A stretch of 64,000 nt of DNA, taken from positions 310,001-374,000 of the forward strand of contig NZ_JPRN01000003.1 in NCBI RefSeq assembly GCF_000737715.1, written 5' to 3'. Below, one piece after another: positions 1-10,534 of this stretch. Source of the DNA: Chryseobacterium sp. JM1 (GTDB taxonomy: Bacteria; Bacteroidota; Bacteroidia; Flavobacteriales; Weeksellaceae). The translations under genes and the position numbers were made by a program. Every line of letters starts with the position of its first letter. Position 1 is the first letter of the stretch. The notes under the pieces were generated by a model. That model was given only the letters and a program-made list of their open reading frames with translations. It was not told the DNA's origin and searched no databases.

Positions 1-2
1 AT

Positions 3-1757
3 GAGATTGTTGGTTTTAAACCCCTTATCGATTATTTTAAGGAAGCTGATGATTATATTAAAAACATCGCGAGGGAATTATCTTCTTTTTTTCATCAATT
101 GGACCCCAATCAGTACAAAGCTGAGTTCAGCAAATACCTGGAGCGTTATAAAAGCTATAAAGACCTGGAAACTGCTATCGGAGCTAAACCTCCAAACCCC
201 AAAAGTATTCTGGAAGCAGCCAACAAATTTACCGAAGAAATCAATGAAGATCTTGGCGCACTCACCGGAACATTACTCCAAGCCTATTCGGAAGCCGAAA
301 AAGTAACGTATGCATACAATGACCTCTCTGATGCGGTAAATACCACCTTATTCAATTATAGAGGCGTATATGATGAGCTGGTTGCCCCCGGTCTTGGCTT
401 CAACCGTAAGACTGTAGCGATGCTCGTAAGTACCGATTGGAAGAATGTGGAACAGCGTTTAACCATTACTCCTGTAATGACTAAATTCAATCAGTTAAAA
501 GAAAATCTGTCTGCACTGGGCATCAGGCTGCCTTCTGTTTCTATTACCGATAAATTTTTAGCCCCTGCCAGAGAATGGGGTGAAGAAGCCCTGGAAAAAT
601 TTAAAAATTCTCTCCTGAGCAATTATGATTTTACCAATATTATAAAAGGGGCAGGCGGTCTTGATCTCGAACGCTTGATCCCCGGATTTAAAATGCCGGA
701 TGCCTTCAGAAACAATATTAAAATAATGCACGGGACCGATGTCAAAAACCTAAAAGCCTGGGTAAAAGCGGAAACCAATATGAGTCTTCCCAAACGCGAA
801 GAGCTTTTTGCCATAGGACCGGTAAGCGTATCATTGGACAAAGCAGCTACTCTGGTCGGAAATATAAGAGCAGAAATTGATGCAGACAGTAAACTCGAAA
901 AAGAAAACCACGGATCACTTACAGGTTCTTTTATCATAGGATTGCAGGGCACAGAATTAATGCGTTTTAGAGATGCTAAGATCACCTGCGTTAATGATAA
1001 ATATGATTTTGATTTGGATCCCAGCAGAATGGAAATGTCCGGACTGTTACAGTTAATTACGGATGCCACCAAAAATATTCCGGCAGCATCTGAAGACGGT
1101 GAAGAGACTTCCGTATTTAAGATCGATATTTTAAAGACAAAGTATCAGAATACCGATATTGAAGTTCCTTACGGGGTGAATGCTTCGCTGGATATTCCGC
1201 CCATCACGATAGGTGGTGGTCCTACGAATATCACCAATCTGGCTTTTGGAGGATATTTTAAAATGAAAGCATTTGATATTGAAAAGAAAACACTCGACTT
1301 TAGCCTGGGATTAGGATTTTACCTAGGGAAACGGGAAGCTCCGTTTATTTTTACAGCCTTTATATTCGGTGGCGGTGGTTTTGTCGACTGTTCGGTGGAG
1401 TATACGCCTTCTGTAAGCAACAGCCTGAACGTCAATTTTGCCATGAGTGTACAGGCAAGTGCGGCCCTGGCTTTTAATGCCGGCTGGATCTACGGCAGTG
1501 TCATGGTAGGAATGGGCATAGAAGTGATGTATGTCAAAAAGGCTCTCGGGCCTGGAAGCAGGACGAGTGTCATTATGTTCATACAGTTTATCGGACATGT
1601 ATGTGTCGTTCGTATTATTCATGTTTTTCTGGTTGTACGCCTTGCCATTGCCTATGACGGTCAAAAAATGACAGGTACCGGAAGAATAAAAGCCTCCATG
1701 AGAATTTGCAGGTTTTTCACCTCAAAAGTGGAAAAAAATTACACCCATAACTTTTAA
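3..1757 (+). CDS. Large hypothetical protein, 5' end outside window
   Basis: I do not recognise the family. The reading frame is open from base 3 with no stop and no ATG before the residues that look conserved, so the gene starts upstream of the window; a TTG at 99 is only an internal codon. About 585 residues are visible. The first half is charged and helical, with many Lys/Glu. The second half is Gly-rich and beta-like (runs such as GGGPTNITNLAFGGYF), and the tail is hydrophobic with scattered Cys, ending in FTSKVEKNYTHNF. The stop lies 13 bp before the next large gene on the same strand, so the two are probably co-transcribed. The structure suggests a secreted or particle-associated protein, but this is inference. 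Confidence 0.8.
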   Translation, partial: EIVGFKPLIDYFKEADDYIKNIARELSSFFHQLDPNQYKAEFSKYLERYKSYKDLETAIGAKPPNPKSILEAANKFTEEINEDLGALTGTLLQAYSEAEKVTYAYNDLSDAVNTTLFNYRGVYDELVAPGLGFNRKTVAMLVSTDWKNVEQRLTITPVMTKFNQLKENLSALGIRLPSVSITDKFLAPAREWGEEALEKFKNSLLSNYDFTNIIKGAGGLDLERLIPGFKMPDAFRNNIKIMHGTDVKNLKAWVKAETNMSLPKREELFAIGPVSVSLDKAATLVGNIRAEIDADSKLEKENHGSLTGSFIIGLQGTELMRFRDAKITCVNDKYDFDLDPSRMEMSGLLQLITDATKNIPAASEDGEETSVFKIDILKTKYQNTDIEVPYGVNASLDIPPITIGGGPTNITNLAFGGYFKMKAFDIEKKTLDFSLGLGFYLGKREAPFIFTAFIFGGGGFVDCSVEYTPSVSNSLNVNFAMSVQASAALAFNAGWIYGSVMVGMGIEVMYVKKALGPGSRTSVIMFIQFIGHVCVVRIIHVFLVVRLAIAYDGQKMTGTGRIKASMRICRFFTSKVEKNYTHNF

Positions 1758-1770
1758 TTAGCACCACGAT

Positions 1771-4700
1771 ATGAGTAATAATTTACAAATAGCCATAGAC
1801 CCTAGCTGTATCCAAACCACTGATGATGCAGGAACTCCACAAATGACGGTAGCGGTAAGCATTACCGGTCTGTCGTTTGATAAAATTGTTACAGTAGAAG
1901 AATTTCACGCAGCAAAGGAGTTGTTGAAAAATTTTAATACACATCTTCAGCACAACAGAATCAGACTCTATTTTTTTAATGACCCTGCAAGTCCTAATTT
2001 TGAACACAGAGATTGTGTTGTAGTAGGGAATTCAGCAGTAGGATTACCTCCTAACTATATGGAGTATATAAAAGAAGAACTGGAGATTAATATTGGGGTG
2101 GAGACACGTCTGAAATACAGTTTTGATGGAGTAAACCAGAATATTACTGTTGATGATAAGAATTTTAAAGAATATGACTATGAAAACTTAGGAGAAGGCT
2201 ACTCCAACATGGCTTTCGCCAATTTTTCCCAAATGCTGGCACCTCTGAACGAACAGATAGGACTTGTGCTTTTCGGAAAACAGCATACAGCGGATCCCAC
2301 ACGGCCAAATATTCCTGCAGGAACAACAAAATTCCTGGCATTTCCTTTACATGATACCGAACCGACAGCAGGCCCGCGGCCAATCGGTTCCGGGCTTTGG
2401 GAGCTGAATTATGGTCAGACGGATGAGAAGGGCATAAGCTTCGAGAATAAGTATATCTGTATTGAGACTGAAATTCCCGAAGAAACGGTTCAAAAGGGGA
2501 ATATCTACCTCAGAGATGAAAAAGGAAACTATGATGGGAAGGTTGAGATTGAAGTGTTGCAGGATCTTGACTGGACCACAGATTATTACAACAATATAGG
2601 ATCCTATTTAGATTTTCCTGTTCTGCTGCAGGACTGCCTGGGAGATGCTGACAGTATTAAGCTTTTTACCGCTGATGAAAAATCTTTTGAAAAAAACGTC
2701 AGAGCCATTGACGGGCTGATGTGGCGGTTGGTGTTGGAACCTTTCTTTCCTCATACTAAAGAATTACCTGATGGAAGCGGTTATTTTCAAAAAGAGATTG
2801 ATCCGGTTATATATCAGTCATGGGTGGATATCACAAAGACCAATGCCAATTTAATAAAACTGACGAAAAAATTAAAAGAAATCCTTCTTACTGATTTTAC
2901 GGATAACAAGGCATCGGTTAAAGAAATACATCGTTTATGCCGGAAAATGGATGAAACAACCCAGACTGTTGAATTATCACTTCCCGAAAATAACTCAAAA
3001 ACCGAATGGGTGGGCAAATGGATAGAATCCTGGGGTGCTCTTATTGAAGATTGCCGTCAACTGGCAACACCGGAAAAAAGGATCATTATCGGAAGGTTGT
3101 ATGATGAAGTTTTGAAGTTCATTCTAGATAACTCACTTCAATCAGGGCAACAAGAAATAAAATTACCGGAAAAAAAACTCCATATAGAATTTATGATGCA
3201 GTATAATCAGGCTGTGTATTATCAGCAATACCACATTTCAGGAACTGCATCTATTGGAGAATTTATGTCAAAACTCGAAACAGATATTGCACAGGTTTGG
3301 GACAACGTCAAAAAAGATCCGTTATGCCTGCTAAGTTTCCTGCACGTAGATGAAGCAGAAGAAACCGATGATATAAAAAAATTGTTTAACGATTATCTGG
3401 CAGAAAATGTAAAAGGATTAAAGGCTAAGATTAAAAAAGAAAAAGCCCCGGTTTATGATCCTCCGGCTATACAGGTAAAGGTATATTCAGACAGCAGGAT
3501 ACATAACGATACCGATGACATCTCGGATGAAATTGCAGGATTCGTACTGTTGAATCAGCGAAGTAAAGAACCTTATGTAAAAGAATTTGACCCCGCATCC
3601 TGGCATTATCTGAATAAAACAACCTTAACGATTAATGATACTGATACCGGCACGACACTTCTTAAACCCTTATTCCTGCCTGAAGTGGATGGAATGCCTT
3701 TGCTGTCTTTATCTTTAACGAATCATAAGCGGGGCATTGTAGACCCCAATCTTACACTGCATAATACTACGCTACAGGCACCGGTAGCAGCAGCCGGAAA
3801 TAGAACCACATCATCCCCGTATAAAATGGATTTTAAATGTCCGGAATTCTGGTATGGCTACCATTATCAGTTTGTGGGATTTGTGGTGTTAAACAGCGGC
3901 GTTCTGCCTCCTGTACTGAGATCCGGCAGCAGTTTAAATATGTTCGACGAAAGTCCGGTCATTACTGAACACAACAGTTTGGTTAAAAATTACCATCACC
4001 TCAGAAAAGTGGCGATTGCATCTCCTAATATATCACCGGAGATCAATGCATCTACGGGGCAGTTTTCGCATCAGGAACCTCCTGATTTTATGCCACTGGC
4101 AAAAGAACTATCTTTCTGGAAAGAAAAGGAATATACCCATCTTACACTTTCCGGATCAGAGAAATTCAATCATATAATAACTTTCGATATTTCCAGGGCT
4201 ACAACGGGTATCTGGGACTGGTTTGCGTTTGAAAAGAAAACACTGAATGAATTGCTGGAATATCAGGGTACAGATAAATTACTGGAAGCAGTCAAAGCAT
4301 TTTTAAACAAAGATGAAAGTGATACCCAAAAAAGTGATCTTAAACTACCGGATCCGGCTGTATCTGACCTGATTCTTGTTGAATGGAGCACCGCATTTCC
4401 AAAGGTAACGGCGCTGAACAGTTTTGAGCTGGACAGCAAACATAAAGATCCGTTTACGGTTTCCTGGAACAAAGATTCAACAGGATATAATAAAACTGAC
4501 AATATCTTTACCGTAAAAAAAGGAGAGATTATTGAAATGAAGTTCTTTTCGCTGGTCGATCAGAAATACTTTGTTAAAGGAGGAAATGAAGAAATGCTGC
4601 ACGAATCTCTGATTCCGGAAGACAGAACAGCAAATACCTATAAAAACTATTTTAAATTTGCTCCCGTTTCTTACTGCTTTGAGGCTGCCAAACATCCTTC

Positions 4701-6285
4701 CGGCCATCTGGAAGAGGAACTTTGGGAACTCATCAACATCAAAGATGACAGTAATAAAGATGTTCCGTTTCAGGATAATGATTATGTAAAAGTCTTTGCC
4801 GGGGCAAAAAAATTCAAAACCGACATCAGTTTAGAGTTTGCCTATATCAGTAAATTGGAAATAAGACATCAGCGGTGGTATTGGGACGGACGGCTGGATG
4901 TATCCGGTGAACCGGAATATCTGAATAACACCAATGTTTCTCTTGATCCGAAACATTCTGAAAAATATAAAACCAGTCAGGCTATGGAGTGGGAAGCCTG
5001 GTCATTCTCCACCAGACCGGATCATACGGGTACGGTCAGACAGGCCCGTTTAAAATCAAGTGACGGAGAGATCAATGAGCAACTATTGTTTTCCATCGAA
5101 AATAAAGCAGAAACAAAAGCGCTCTACCATCGTTTTGCTGTCACGGCTTATTCCCGTTATGCATTTATAGATCAAATAAATTCAGAAGAACATCGGGTGA
5201 TAGAAGGAAAAGTACCGATAGATCATGTTGATGAGAATAAGAATAAGACTGTGGTTAAAAACCAATGGAAACGTTTTATTCAGTTGTGTAAGCGTGAAGA
5301 AAAACTGTCGGCTCCGGTTGTAAGATTTTTCATCCCGCTCACAGAATCCATTACCTCTGAACAGGAAAAAACACTAAATCAAAATGCAGCACCTATTATG
5401 GCTGTGGTAGAAGGAAATGTCTTTAATGAGGCGGGTCTTGCCTATGGACTTGAAATCGGAATTGAAAAACTGAACTACCTTACTAAAGAAGGTAATGTGG
5501 AAGCGTACCTTAATTTTGGAGCCAGTCCAAATTTATCTCATATCAAGTCTCTTGCGCTGCCCGGTAATGGCACTTCAGTTGATTCTGATAATTTTATTTT
5601 TGTGCCACAGGGACCAGTAGGTTTTACATTTGATTTGGCCGCTGAAACGCCTAAAATCACTTCTTCCGCCTATCTGTTGGATTTATCGGATAAGCATTTA
5701 TCAGATGCCGTCTTTACCCTGCAGGATCAACGCCAGGCATGGAGCTTAATGAGAGTTGCTACCCGAAGTGTTATCAAAAGCAGATTTTATGGAGGCCAGT
5801 CAAAATTAGAAGATCTCACCAGCAAGTGGTCTGAAAAAACCTGGGTAGAATATGTACTTGCCATCGATTCAGCCATCCCTGAAGCATGGATCAATGAAGT
5901 AAACAAATATGGAACGGTGGAAGTAAATACTACATCATTTAAAGATTTACCGGAGATCAACACCACCTATGAGCAACAGTATGTAGTGGTCACAAAATTG
6001 GAAAATGATATGGGAGGAATGCCTGTAGAAAGCTATTACGGAACATACTGGTATGATAAGGAAAATAATACCCTAAAAAGTGATCATGGAGAAAAAATCA
6101 TTAGCAAAGGGCTTAAAGGATTTATAAGAATTCTCATTGTTCAGAAAGAAAGAAACTTCAGTTCTGATAAAAACATATGGGAACTGCTGTTCAATGCAGA
6201 TGACACCAAAATACAGGCAGATGCACAGGTGGCCAGACCTTTGATCACAAAAAGAGTGCCTGTGGAGTTTAACAATATGATCTGA
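1771..6285 (+). CDS. Very large hypothetical protein (1504 aa)
   Basis: No family recognised. The ATG at 1771 follows the preceding stop by 13 bp. No signal peptide, obvious membrane segment, catalytic motif or tandem repeat is evident. The protein is rich in Asn, Lys, Thr and aromatic residues with many alternating hydrophobic stretches, as expected of large beta-rich proteins. Short Trp/Tyr-rich segments (for example FWYGYHYQFVGFVVL near residue 695) look like structured core. It probably works with the equally large partial protein upstream; such pairs of giant hypothetical proteins occur in toxin or particle-like gene clusters, but nothing here proves that role. Codon use looks like that of neighbouring genes. 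Confidence 0.85.
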   Translation: MSNNLQIAIDPSCIQTTDDAGTPQMTVAVSITGLSFDKIVTVEEFHAAKELLKNFNTHLQHNRIRLYFFNDPASPNFEHRDCVVVGNSAVGLPPNYMEYIKEELEINIGVETRLKYSFDGVNQNITVDDKNFKEYDYENLGEGYSNMAFANFSQMLAPLNEQIGLVLFGKQHTADPTRPNIPAGTTKFLAFPLHDTEPTAGPRPIGSGLWELNYGQTDEKGISFENKYICIETEIPEETVQKGNIYLRDEKGNYDGKVEIEVLQDLDWTTDYYNNIGSYLDFPVLLQDCLGDADSIKLFTADEKSFEKNVRAIDGLMWRLVLEPFFPHTKELPDGSGYFQKEIDPVIYQSWVDITKTNANLIKLTKKLKEILLTDFTDNKASVKEIHRLCRKMDETTQTVELSLPENNSKTEWVGKWIESWGALIEDCRQLATPEKRIIIGRLYDEVLKFILDNSLQSGQQEIKLPEKKLHIEFMMQYNQAVYYQQYHISGTASIGEFMSKLETDIAQVWDNVKKDPLCLLSFLHVDEAEETDDIKKLFNDYLAENVKGLKAKIKKEKAPVYDPPAIQVKVYSDSRIHNDTDDISDEIAGFVLLNQRSKEPYVKEFDPASWHYLNKTTLTINDTDTGTTLLKPLFLPEVDGMPLLSLSLTNHKRGIVDPNLTLHNTTLQAPVAAAGNRTTSSPYKMDFKCPEFWYGYHYQFVGFVVLNSGVLPPVLRSGSSLNMFDESPVITEHNSLVKNYHHLRKVAIASPNISPEINASTGQFSHQEPPDFMPLAKELSFWKEKEYTHLTLSGSEKFNHIITFDISRATTGIWDWFAFEKKTLNELLEYQGTDKLLEAVKAFLNKDESDTQKSDLKLPDPAVSDLILVEWSTAFPKVTALNSFELDSKHKDPFTVSWNKDSTGYNKTDNIFTVKKGEIIEMKFFSLVDQKYFVKGGNEEMLHESLIPEDRTANTYKNYFKFAPVSYCFEAAKHPSGHLEEELWELINIKDDSNKDVPFQDNDYVKVFAGAKKFKTDISLEFAYISKLEIRHQRWYWDGRLDVSGEPEYLNNTNVSLDPKHSEKYKTSQAMEWEAWSFSTRPDHTGTVRQARLKSSDGEINEQLLFSIENKAETKALYHRFAVTAYSRYAFIDQINSEEHRVIEGKVPIDHVDENKNKTVVKNQWKRFIQLCKREEKLSAPVVRFFIPLTESITSEQEKTLNQNAAPIMAVVEGNVFNEAGLAYGLEIGIEKLNYLTKEGNVEAYLNFGASPNLSHIKSLALPGNGTSVDSDNFIFVPQGPVGFTFDLAAETPKITSSAYLLDLSDKHLSDAVFTLQDQRQAWSLMRVATRSVIKSRFYGGQSKLEDLTSKWSEKTWVEYVLAIDSAIPEAWINEVNKYGTVEVNTTSFKDLPEINTTYEQQYVVVTKLENDMGGMPVESYYGTYWYDKENNTLKSDHGEKIISKGLKGFIRILIVQKERNFSSDKNIWELLFNADDTKIQADAQVARPLITKRVPVEFNNMI

Positions 6286-6608
6286 GCCGGTTAGTGCGTA
6301 AAGTAGTATCATTATAAACCGATGCCGGAATGTTATAAATAGTATTCAGATAAACAGGATTTATTTGGATACTATTTTTATGCTTTATTCAAAATAAGTT
6401 ATTAAATCCTTATTGTGTGAATTTTATGCATTGAGATGTTTTTAAATTACTGATGCAATGCGTTTTAGCGGTTTTTAAAAGTGTGAATTAAATGAATAGG
6501 CTTTTGTCTTTCCGTTTTGAAGAATTTTTTTCTATCCATTTATTTTTTTCCTGATTGGCATTTGCGTAATTTTATTCTCTGTATAACAGAATTCATACTA
6601 ATAAATAA
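6286..6608. other. Intergenic region before gnd
   Basis: AT-rich 323 bp between the giant hypothetical gene and the pentose phosphate operon. A TTTG at 6561-6564 could be a -33 element for gnd, but no TAnnTTTG box sits at the usual spacing. No hairpin terminator or small gene could be supported. Confidence 0.4.
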
Positions 6609-8027
6609 ATGGAAAAATATAATTACGGAATGATTGGCCTTGGAGTAATGGGGCGCAATCTTCTTTATAATATTGCCGATAACGGCTTTTCTATCGCCGG
6701 ATTCGACCTTGATGGAGAGAAAGTAAAAGAACTACAGGACGGCGCCACCTCAGAAATGAAAGTAAAAGGAACAGATACGATGGAAGATTTTGTATCTGCA
6801 CTGGAAACCCCAAGGAAAATTATTCTTATGGTTCCGGCCGGAAAACCTGTAGATGCAGTTCTGGAAAGCATCACACCGCTTTTAAGCAAAGGAGATATCG
6901 TCATTGATGCCGGTAATTCTTATTTCAAAGATACCAACAGACGTGTCGCGGATCTGGCTTCAAAAAATCTTCACTTTATGGGAATGGGCGTTTCCGGAGG
7001 TGAGAAAGGAGCCAGAACAGGACCAAGCATCATGCCGGGTGGAGATCTGGAAGCTTTCCATCTTATTCAGCCTATGCTGGAAGCTATTTCAGCCAAAGTG
7101 GGCAATGAAGCGTGTACCGCTTATATGGGGAAAGATTCTGCTGGAAACTATGTGAAAATGGTTCACAACGGAATTGAATACGCGATCATGCAGCTCATCA
7201 GCGAAGCCTATGATTTGTTGAAAAGAGGAGCGAATTTAAACAACGATCAGTTATATCAGATTTTTAAAGAATGGAATAATGGTGAAATGAATTCATTCCT
7301 GATCGAGATCACAAGAGATATTTTTCAGCAAAAAGATTCATTGACAGAGGGTTATCTTGTCGATCAGATCTTAGATAAAGCAGGAGCTAAGGGAACCGGA
7401 AAATGGACCTCTGAGCAAGCTATGGAAATTGGAGTTTCTATCCCTACTATTGATATTGCAGTAACTTCAAGAATTTTATCAGCCTATAAAGAAGAGAGGG
7501 TTCAGGCTTCTCAACTGTATGCTGAGAAAGAAATGGTAAGTCCGGAAAATACAGAATTATTCATTAAAGAAGTGGGTGACGCTTTATATCTGGCGACATT
7601 GATCAGCTATGCACAAGGTTTGGCTTTACTGGTAAAAGCTTCTGAAGAATATAATTTCCAGATTCCATTGAAAGATGTGGTGAAAATCTGGAGAGGAGGA
7701 TGTATCATCCGTTCAGTGCTGTTGGAAAAGTTCTATTCTGCATACACGAAAGATCCTCTTCTGTCCAATATTTTACTGGATAAAGATATTTCCGAGATCG
7801 TTAAAGGGAAAATTAAATCATTACGAAAAACGGCCGCCTATGCTGCTTCAAATGGTATTTCAAGTCTTGGACTTCAGACCGCTTTGGGATATTTTGATGC
7901 CTATACCACAGAATCACTGCCTGTGAATCTGATTCAGGCGCAGCGGGATTATTTCGGAGCACATACCTATCAGAGAACAGACAGAGAAGGTGTTTTTCAC
8001 ACTTCATGGCAAACTGCAAACGATTAA
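6609..8027 (+). CDS. gnd: 6-phosphogluconate dehydrogenase, decarboxylating
   Basis: Catalyses NADP-dependent oxidative decarboxylation of 6-phosphogluconate to ribulose 5-phosphate, the last oxidative step of the pentose phosphate pathway, in the cytosol. The N-terminal Rossmann motif GLGVMGRN is at residues 8-15, the substrate region (GVSGGEKGARTGPS) lies near 130, and the helical C-terminal domain carries LDKAGAKGTGKWT near 256. At 472 aa it matches the long homodimeric form. It is the first gene of an operon: zwf begins 12 bp after its stop and pgl follows, so all three oxidative-branch enzymes are encoded together. Confidence 0.98.
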   Translation: MEKYNYGMIGLGVMGRNLLYNIADNGFSIAGFDLDGEKVKELQDGATSEMKVKGTDTMEDFVSALETPRKIILMVPAGKPVDAVLESITPLLSKGDIVIDAGNSYFKDTNRRVADLASKNLHFMGMGVSGGEKGARTGPSIMPGGDLEAFHLIQPMLEAISAKVGNEACTAYMGKDSAGNYVKMVHNGIEYAIMQLISEAYDLLKRGANLNNDQLYQIFKEWNNGEMNSFLIEITRDIFQQKDSLTEGYLVDQILDKAGAKGTGKWTSEQAMEIGVSIPTIDIAVTSRILSAYKEERVQASQLYAEKEMVSPENTELFIKEVGDALYLATLISYAQGLALLVKASEEYNFQIPLKDVVKIWRGGCIIRSVLLEKFYSAYTKDPLLSNILLDKDISEIVKGKIKSLRKTAAYAASNGISSLGLQTALGYFDAYTTESLPVNLIQAQRDYFGAHTYQRTDREGVFHTSWQTAND

Positions 8028-8038
8028 AATTGGGAAAA

Positions 8039-9520
8039 ATGAATGACAATAAAGTCTTGAAGCCAACTACAATTATCATTTTTGGTGCGACAGGAGATTT
8101 GGCGAAAAGAAAACTTTTTCCGGCGTTTTATAATTTATACATCGACGGCAGAATGCCCAAAGGTTTTAATATTCTGGCACTCGGAAGAGCAGATAATACC
8201 AATGAATATTTTAAAAACTACATTAAAGAAAACCTTGAGAATTTCTCAAGAAAAAAGATAACTACAGAAGATTGGGCCGGTTTTCAGGCTCATATTACTT
8301 ATTTTCAGCATCAGCTGGATGAGGAAAGTTCTTACAAAAATCTGCACCAGAAATTAGAGGATTTTGATAAGGTTTACGGAACGAGAGGGAACAGGTTGTT
8401 TTATTTATCCATTGGACCTGATTTCGTTTCTACCATTTCCAATCATATCAAAAATTCAGCATTAGCTTCTGACGCTAAGAAAGACCGCATCATTATCGAG
8501 AAACCATTCGGTCATGATAAGCAGTCGGCAATTGAACTGAACAGTTTATTGGCTGAAACTTTTGAAGAGGAGCAGATCTATCGTATCGATCATTATCTGG
8601 GGAAAGAAACGGTACAGAATATATTGGCGTTCAGATTCGGAAATTCTATTTTTGAACCTTTATGGGACCGTAAGCATATAGAATCCGTACAGATTACCGT
8701 TGCGGAAGAAGTAGGCGTGGAAACCAGAGGTGCTTTCTATGAGCAGACCGGAGCGCTTAAGGATATGATTCAGAACCATTTATTACAGATCCTCTGTATG
8801 GTCGCTATGGAACCACCGGCTTCACTGGAAGCGGGCGAAATCAGAGACCGTAAGGTAGATGTTTTGAAATCTATCCGCAGAATTCCGGCAGATCAGGTGG
8901 ATCATTATGCCGTAAGAGGCCAGTACGGAAAAGGCATCGTGAATGGAGTAGAAGCTAAAGGCTATCGTCAGGAAGACGGAATTGCTACCGATTCCAATAC
9001 GGAAACTTTTGCTGCTGTAAAATTCTATCTGGATAATGAAAGATGGCAGGACGTTCCTTTTTACGTTCGTACAGGGAAGAAAATGAAGGAAAAGCATTCT
9101 TATATTACCATTCAGTTTAAACCGCTTCCACATTCTACCTTCTCAGAAAGCTCACAGCACTTATCTGCTAATAGGTTGATTATCAACATTCAGCCATTAA
9201 TGGATATCAGACTGCAGTTTATGGCAAAAAAACCGGGACTTTCATTGGTGTTAAAGCCTGTTGAAATGATTTTCGACAATTTCGCCTGTCAGGAAGATAC
9301 CCCTGAAGCTTACGAAACACTATTGCTGGACGCACTTATAGGAGATCTTACCTTATTTATGCGTTCTGATCAGGTGGAAGAAGCCTGGGATGTTGTCAAA
9401 ACCATTCAGGAAGCCTGGGCAGGCAATAAAGATGCATCTTTTCCAAACTATGAAGCAGGAAGCTGGGGCCCGAAAGAAAGTATTGCACTGGTTGAAAGAC
9501 AGGGGCATAACTGGGTGTAA
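8039..9520 (+). CDS. zwf: Glucose-6-phosphate 1-dehydrogenase
   Basis: Oxidises glucose 6-phosphate to 6-phosphogluconolactone with NADP. The nucleotide-binding motif IFGATGDLAKRKLFPAFYNL lies near the N-terminus and the active-site signature RIDHYLGKE is present. I chose the ATG at 8039 (493 aa): an earlier in-frame ATG at 8006 overlaps the end of gnd and would add a lysine-rich, non-conserved prefix. The gene sits between gnd and pgl in one operon. The pathway order of use is Zwf, Pgl, Gnd, although the gene order is gnd-zwf-pgl. Confidence 0.97.
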   Translation: MNDNKVLKPTTIIIFGATGDLAKRKLFPAFYNLYIDGRMPKGFNILALGRADNTNEYFKNYIKENLENFSRKKITTEDWAGFQAHITYFQHQLDEESSYKNLHQKLEDFDKVYGTRGNRLFYLSIGPDFVSTISNHIKNSALASDAKKDRIIIEKPFGHDKQSAIELNSLLAETFEEEQIYRIDHYLGKETVQNILAFRFGNSIFEPLWDRKHIESVQITVAEEVGVETRGAFYEQTGALKDMIQNHLLQILCMVAMEPPASLEAGEIRDRKVDVLKSIRRIPADQVDHYAVRGQYGKGIVNGVEAKGYRQEDGIATDSNTETFAAVKFYLDNERWQDVPFYVRTGKKMKEKHSYITIQFKPLPHSTFSESSQHLSANRLIINIQPLMDIRLQFMAKKPGLSLVLKPVEMIFDNFACQEDTPEAYETLLLDALIGDLTLFMRSDQVEEAWDVVKTIQEAWAGNKDASFPNYEAGSWGPKESIALVERQGHNWV

Positions 9521-9545
9521 CATATCAATTTAAATTAGACGAAAA

Positions 9546-10256
9546 ATGAATATCACAGTATTTAACGATCTGGAGAAATTATATACAAAAGCAGCAGATA
9601 CATTTGTTGAACTTTCCAAAAAATCGATTCAGAACAATGACCGTTTTGTGGTCGCACTAAGTGGAGGTTCTTCTCCTAAAGCTATTTTTAATTTGCTGGC
9701 GACTGAAGAATATGCAGACAAAATAGAATGGAATAAAGTGTACTTTTTTTGGGTAGATGAGCGATGGGTTCCTTTAGACGATGATAAAAGCAATGCACGA
9801 ATGACATTCGAGACCCTTCTGAACAAGGTTCCCGTCAATAAAGATCATATCTTCCCTATGTATGAAGACGGAATCCTTCCGGAAGATTATGCTGCTGAAT
9901 ACGAACAACAGATTAAAAATGTTCTCGGAAATGAAGGCGTTTTTGATTTTATCCTTTTAGGAATGGGAGATGACGGGCATACCGCTTCTCTGTTTCCGGG
10001 TGAGGCTGTTTTGGATGAAAATGAAAAGTGGGTGTCCGCGTATTATCTGAAATCTCAGGAAATGTTCAGAATCACTTTGACTTCACCATTGATTAACAAG
10101 GCTGAAAATATACTGGTTATTGCATTCGGAGAGTCGAAAAAACATGCCCTGAATGAGGTTTTAAACGGTGAGTACAATCCAAAACTGTACCCGTTACAGC
10201 TTATTGACAGAAAAGAAGGCCTTCAGTTGTTCACCGATGAAAAGGCGAAAGGCTAA
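9546..10256 (+). CDS. pgl: 6-phosphogluconolactonase
   Basis: Hydrolyses 6-phosphogluconolactone to 6-phosphogluconate, linking the Zwf and Gnd reactions. It belongs to the glucosamine-6-phosphate isomerase-like (DevB) fold: the phosphate-binding loop ALSGGSSPKAIF is near residue 40, FWVDERWVP is near 77 and LLGMGDDGHTASLFPG near 139. At 236 aa it has the usual length. The gene starts 25 bp after zwf and is followed by a strong terminator, marking the end of the operon. Confidence 0.96.
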   Translation: MNITVFNDLEKLYTKAADTFVELSKKSIQNNDRFVVALSGGSSPKAIFNLLATEEYADKIEWNKVYFFWVDERWVPLDDDKSNARMTFETLLNKVPVNKDHIFPMYEDGILPEDYAAEYEQQIKNVLGNEGVFDFILLGMGDDGHTASLFPGEAVLDENEKWVSAYYLKSQEMFRITLTSPLINKAENILVIAFGESKKHALNEVLNGEYNPKLYPLQLIDRKEGLQLFTDEKAKG

Positions 10257-10277
10257 ACGACTATTAATATAAGACCA

Positions 10278-10317
10278 GAGCGCACCGTTAGAAATCTAGC
10301 GGTGCGCTCTTTTTTTT
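10278..10317 (+). terminator. Rho-independent terminator of gnd-zwf-pgl
   Basis: Perfect 10-bp stem GAGCGCACCG / CGGTGCGCTC around a 12-nt loop, followed by a run of eight T. It lies 21 bp after the pgl stop. Confidence 0.93.
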
Positions 10318-10426
10318 AAACTGAAAATGGTAAAATTATAAGTGTTTTGAATGTATTCTAGTGTATTGATAATGTGTTTGTAATTTATTATTAAAAAAAT
10401 CACCATGTATTGAAATATTAATTAAA

Positions 10427-10459
10427 TTTGTTTTAGCCGGACTGCCGGTTTTAGATTTA
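10427..10459 (+). promoter_or_regulatory. Predicted promoter of pncA
   Basis: TTTG at 10427-10430 and TAGATTTA at 10452-10459 with 21 bp between, a 7/8 match to the Bacteroidota -7 box TAnnTTTG. The predicted leader is about 70 nt. Confidence 0.5.
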
Positions 10460-10534
10460 TCATTTCTCTATTGTATAAAATAGAAAAGGTAAAATATCCA
10501 ATCCAAAATAAACTAATAACATATAACCTTTATT

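Noticed and set aside
99..101. TTG at 99 as start of the first gene
   Set aside because: The frame is open to base 3 with protein-like sequence, so the gene is cut by the edge.
8006..8038. Upstream ATG of zwf
   Set aside because: Overlaps the end of gnd and adds a prefix not seen in the family.
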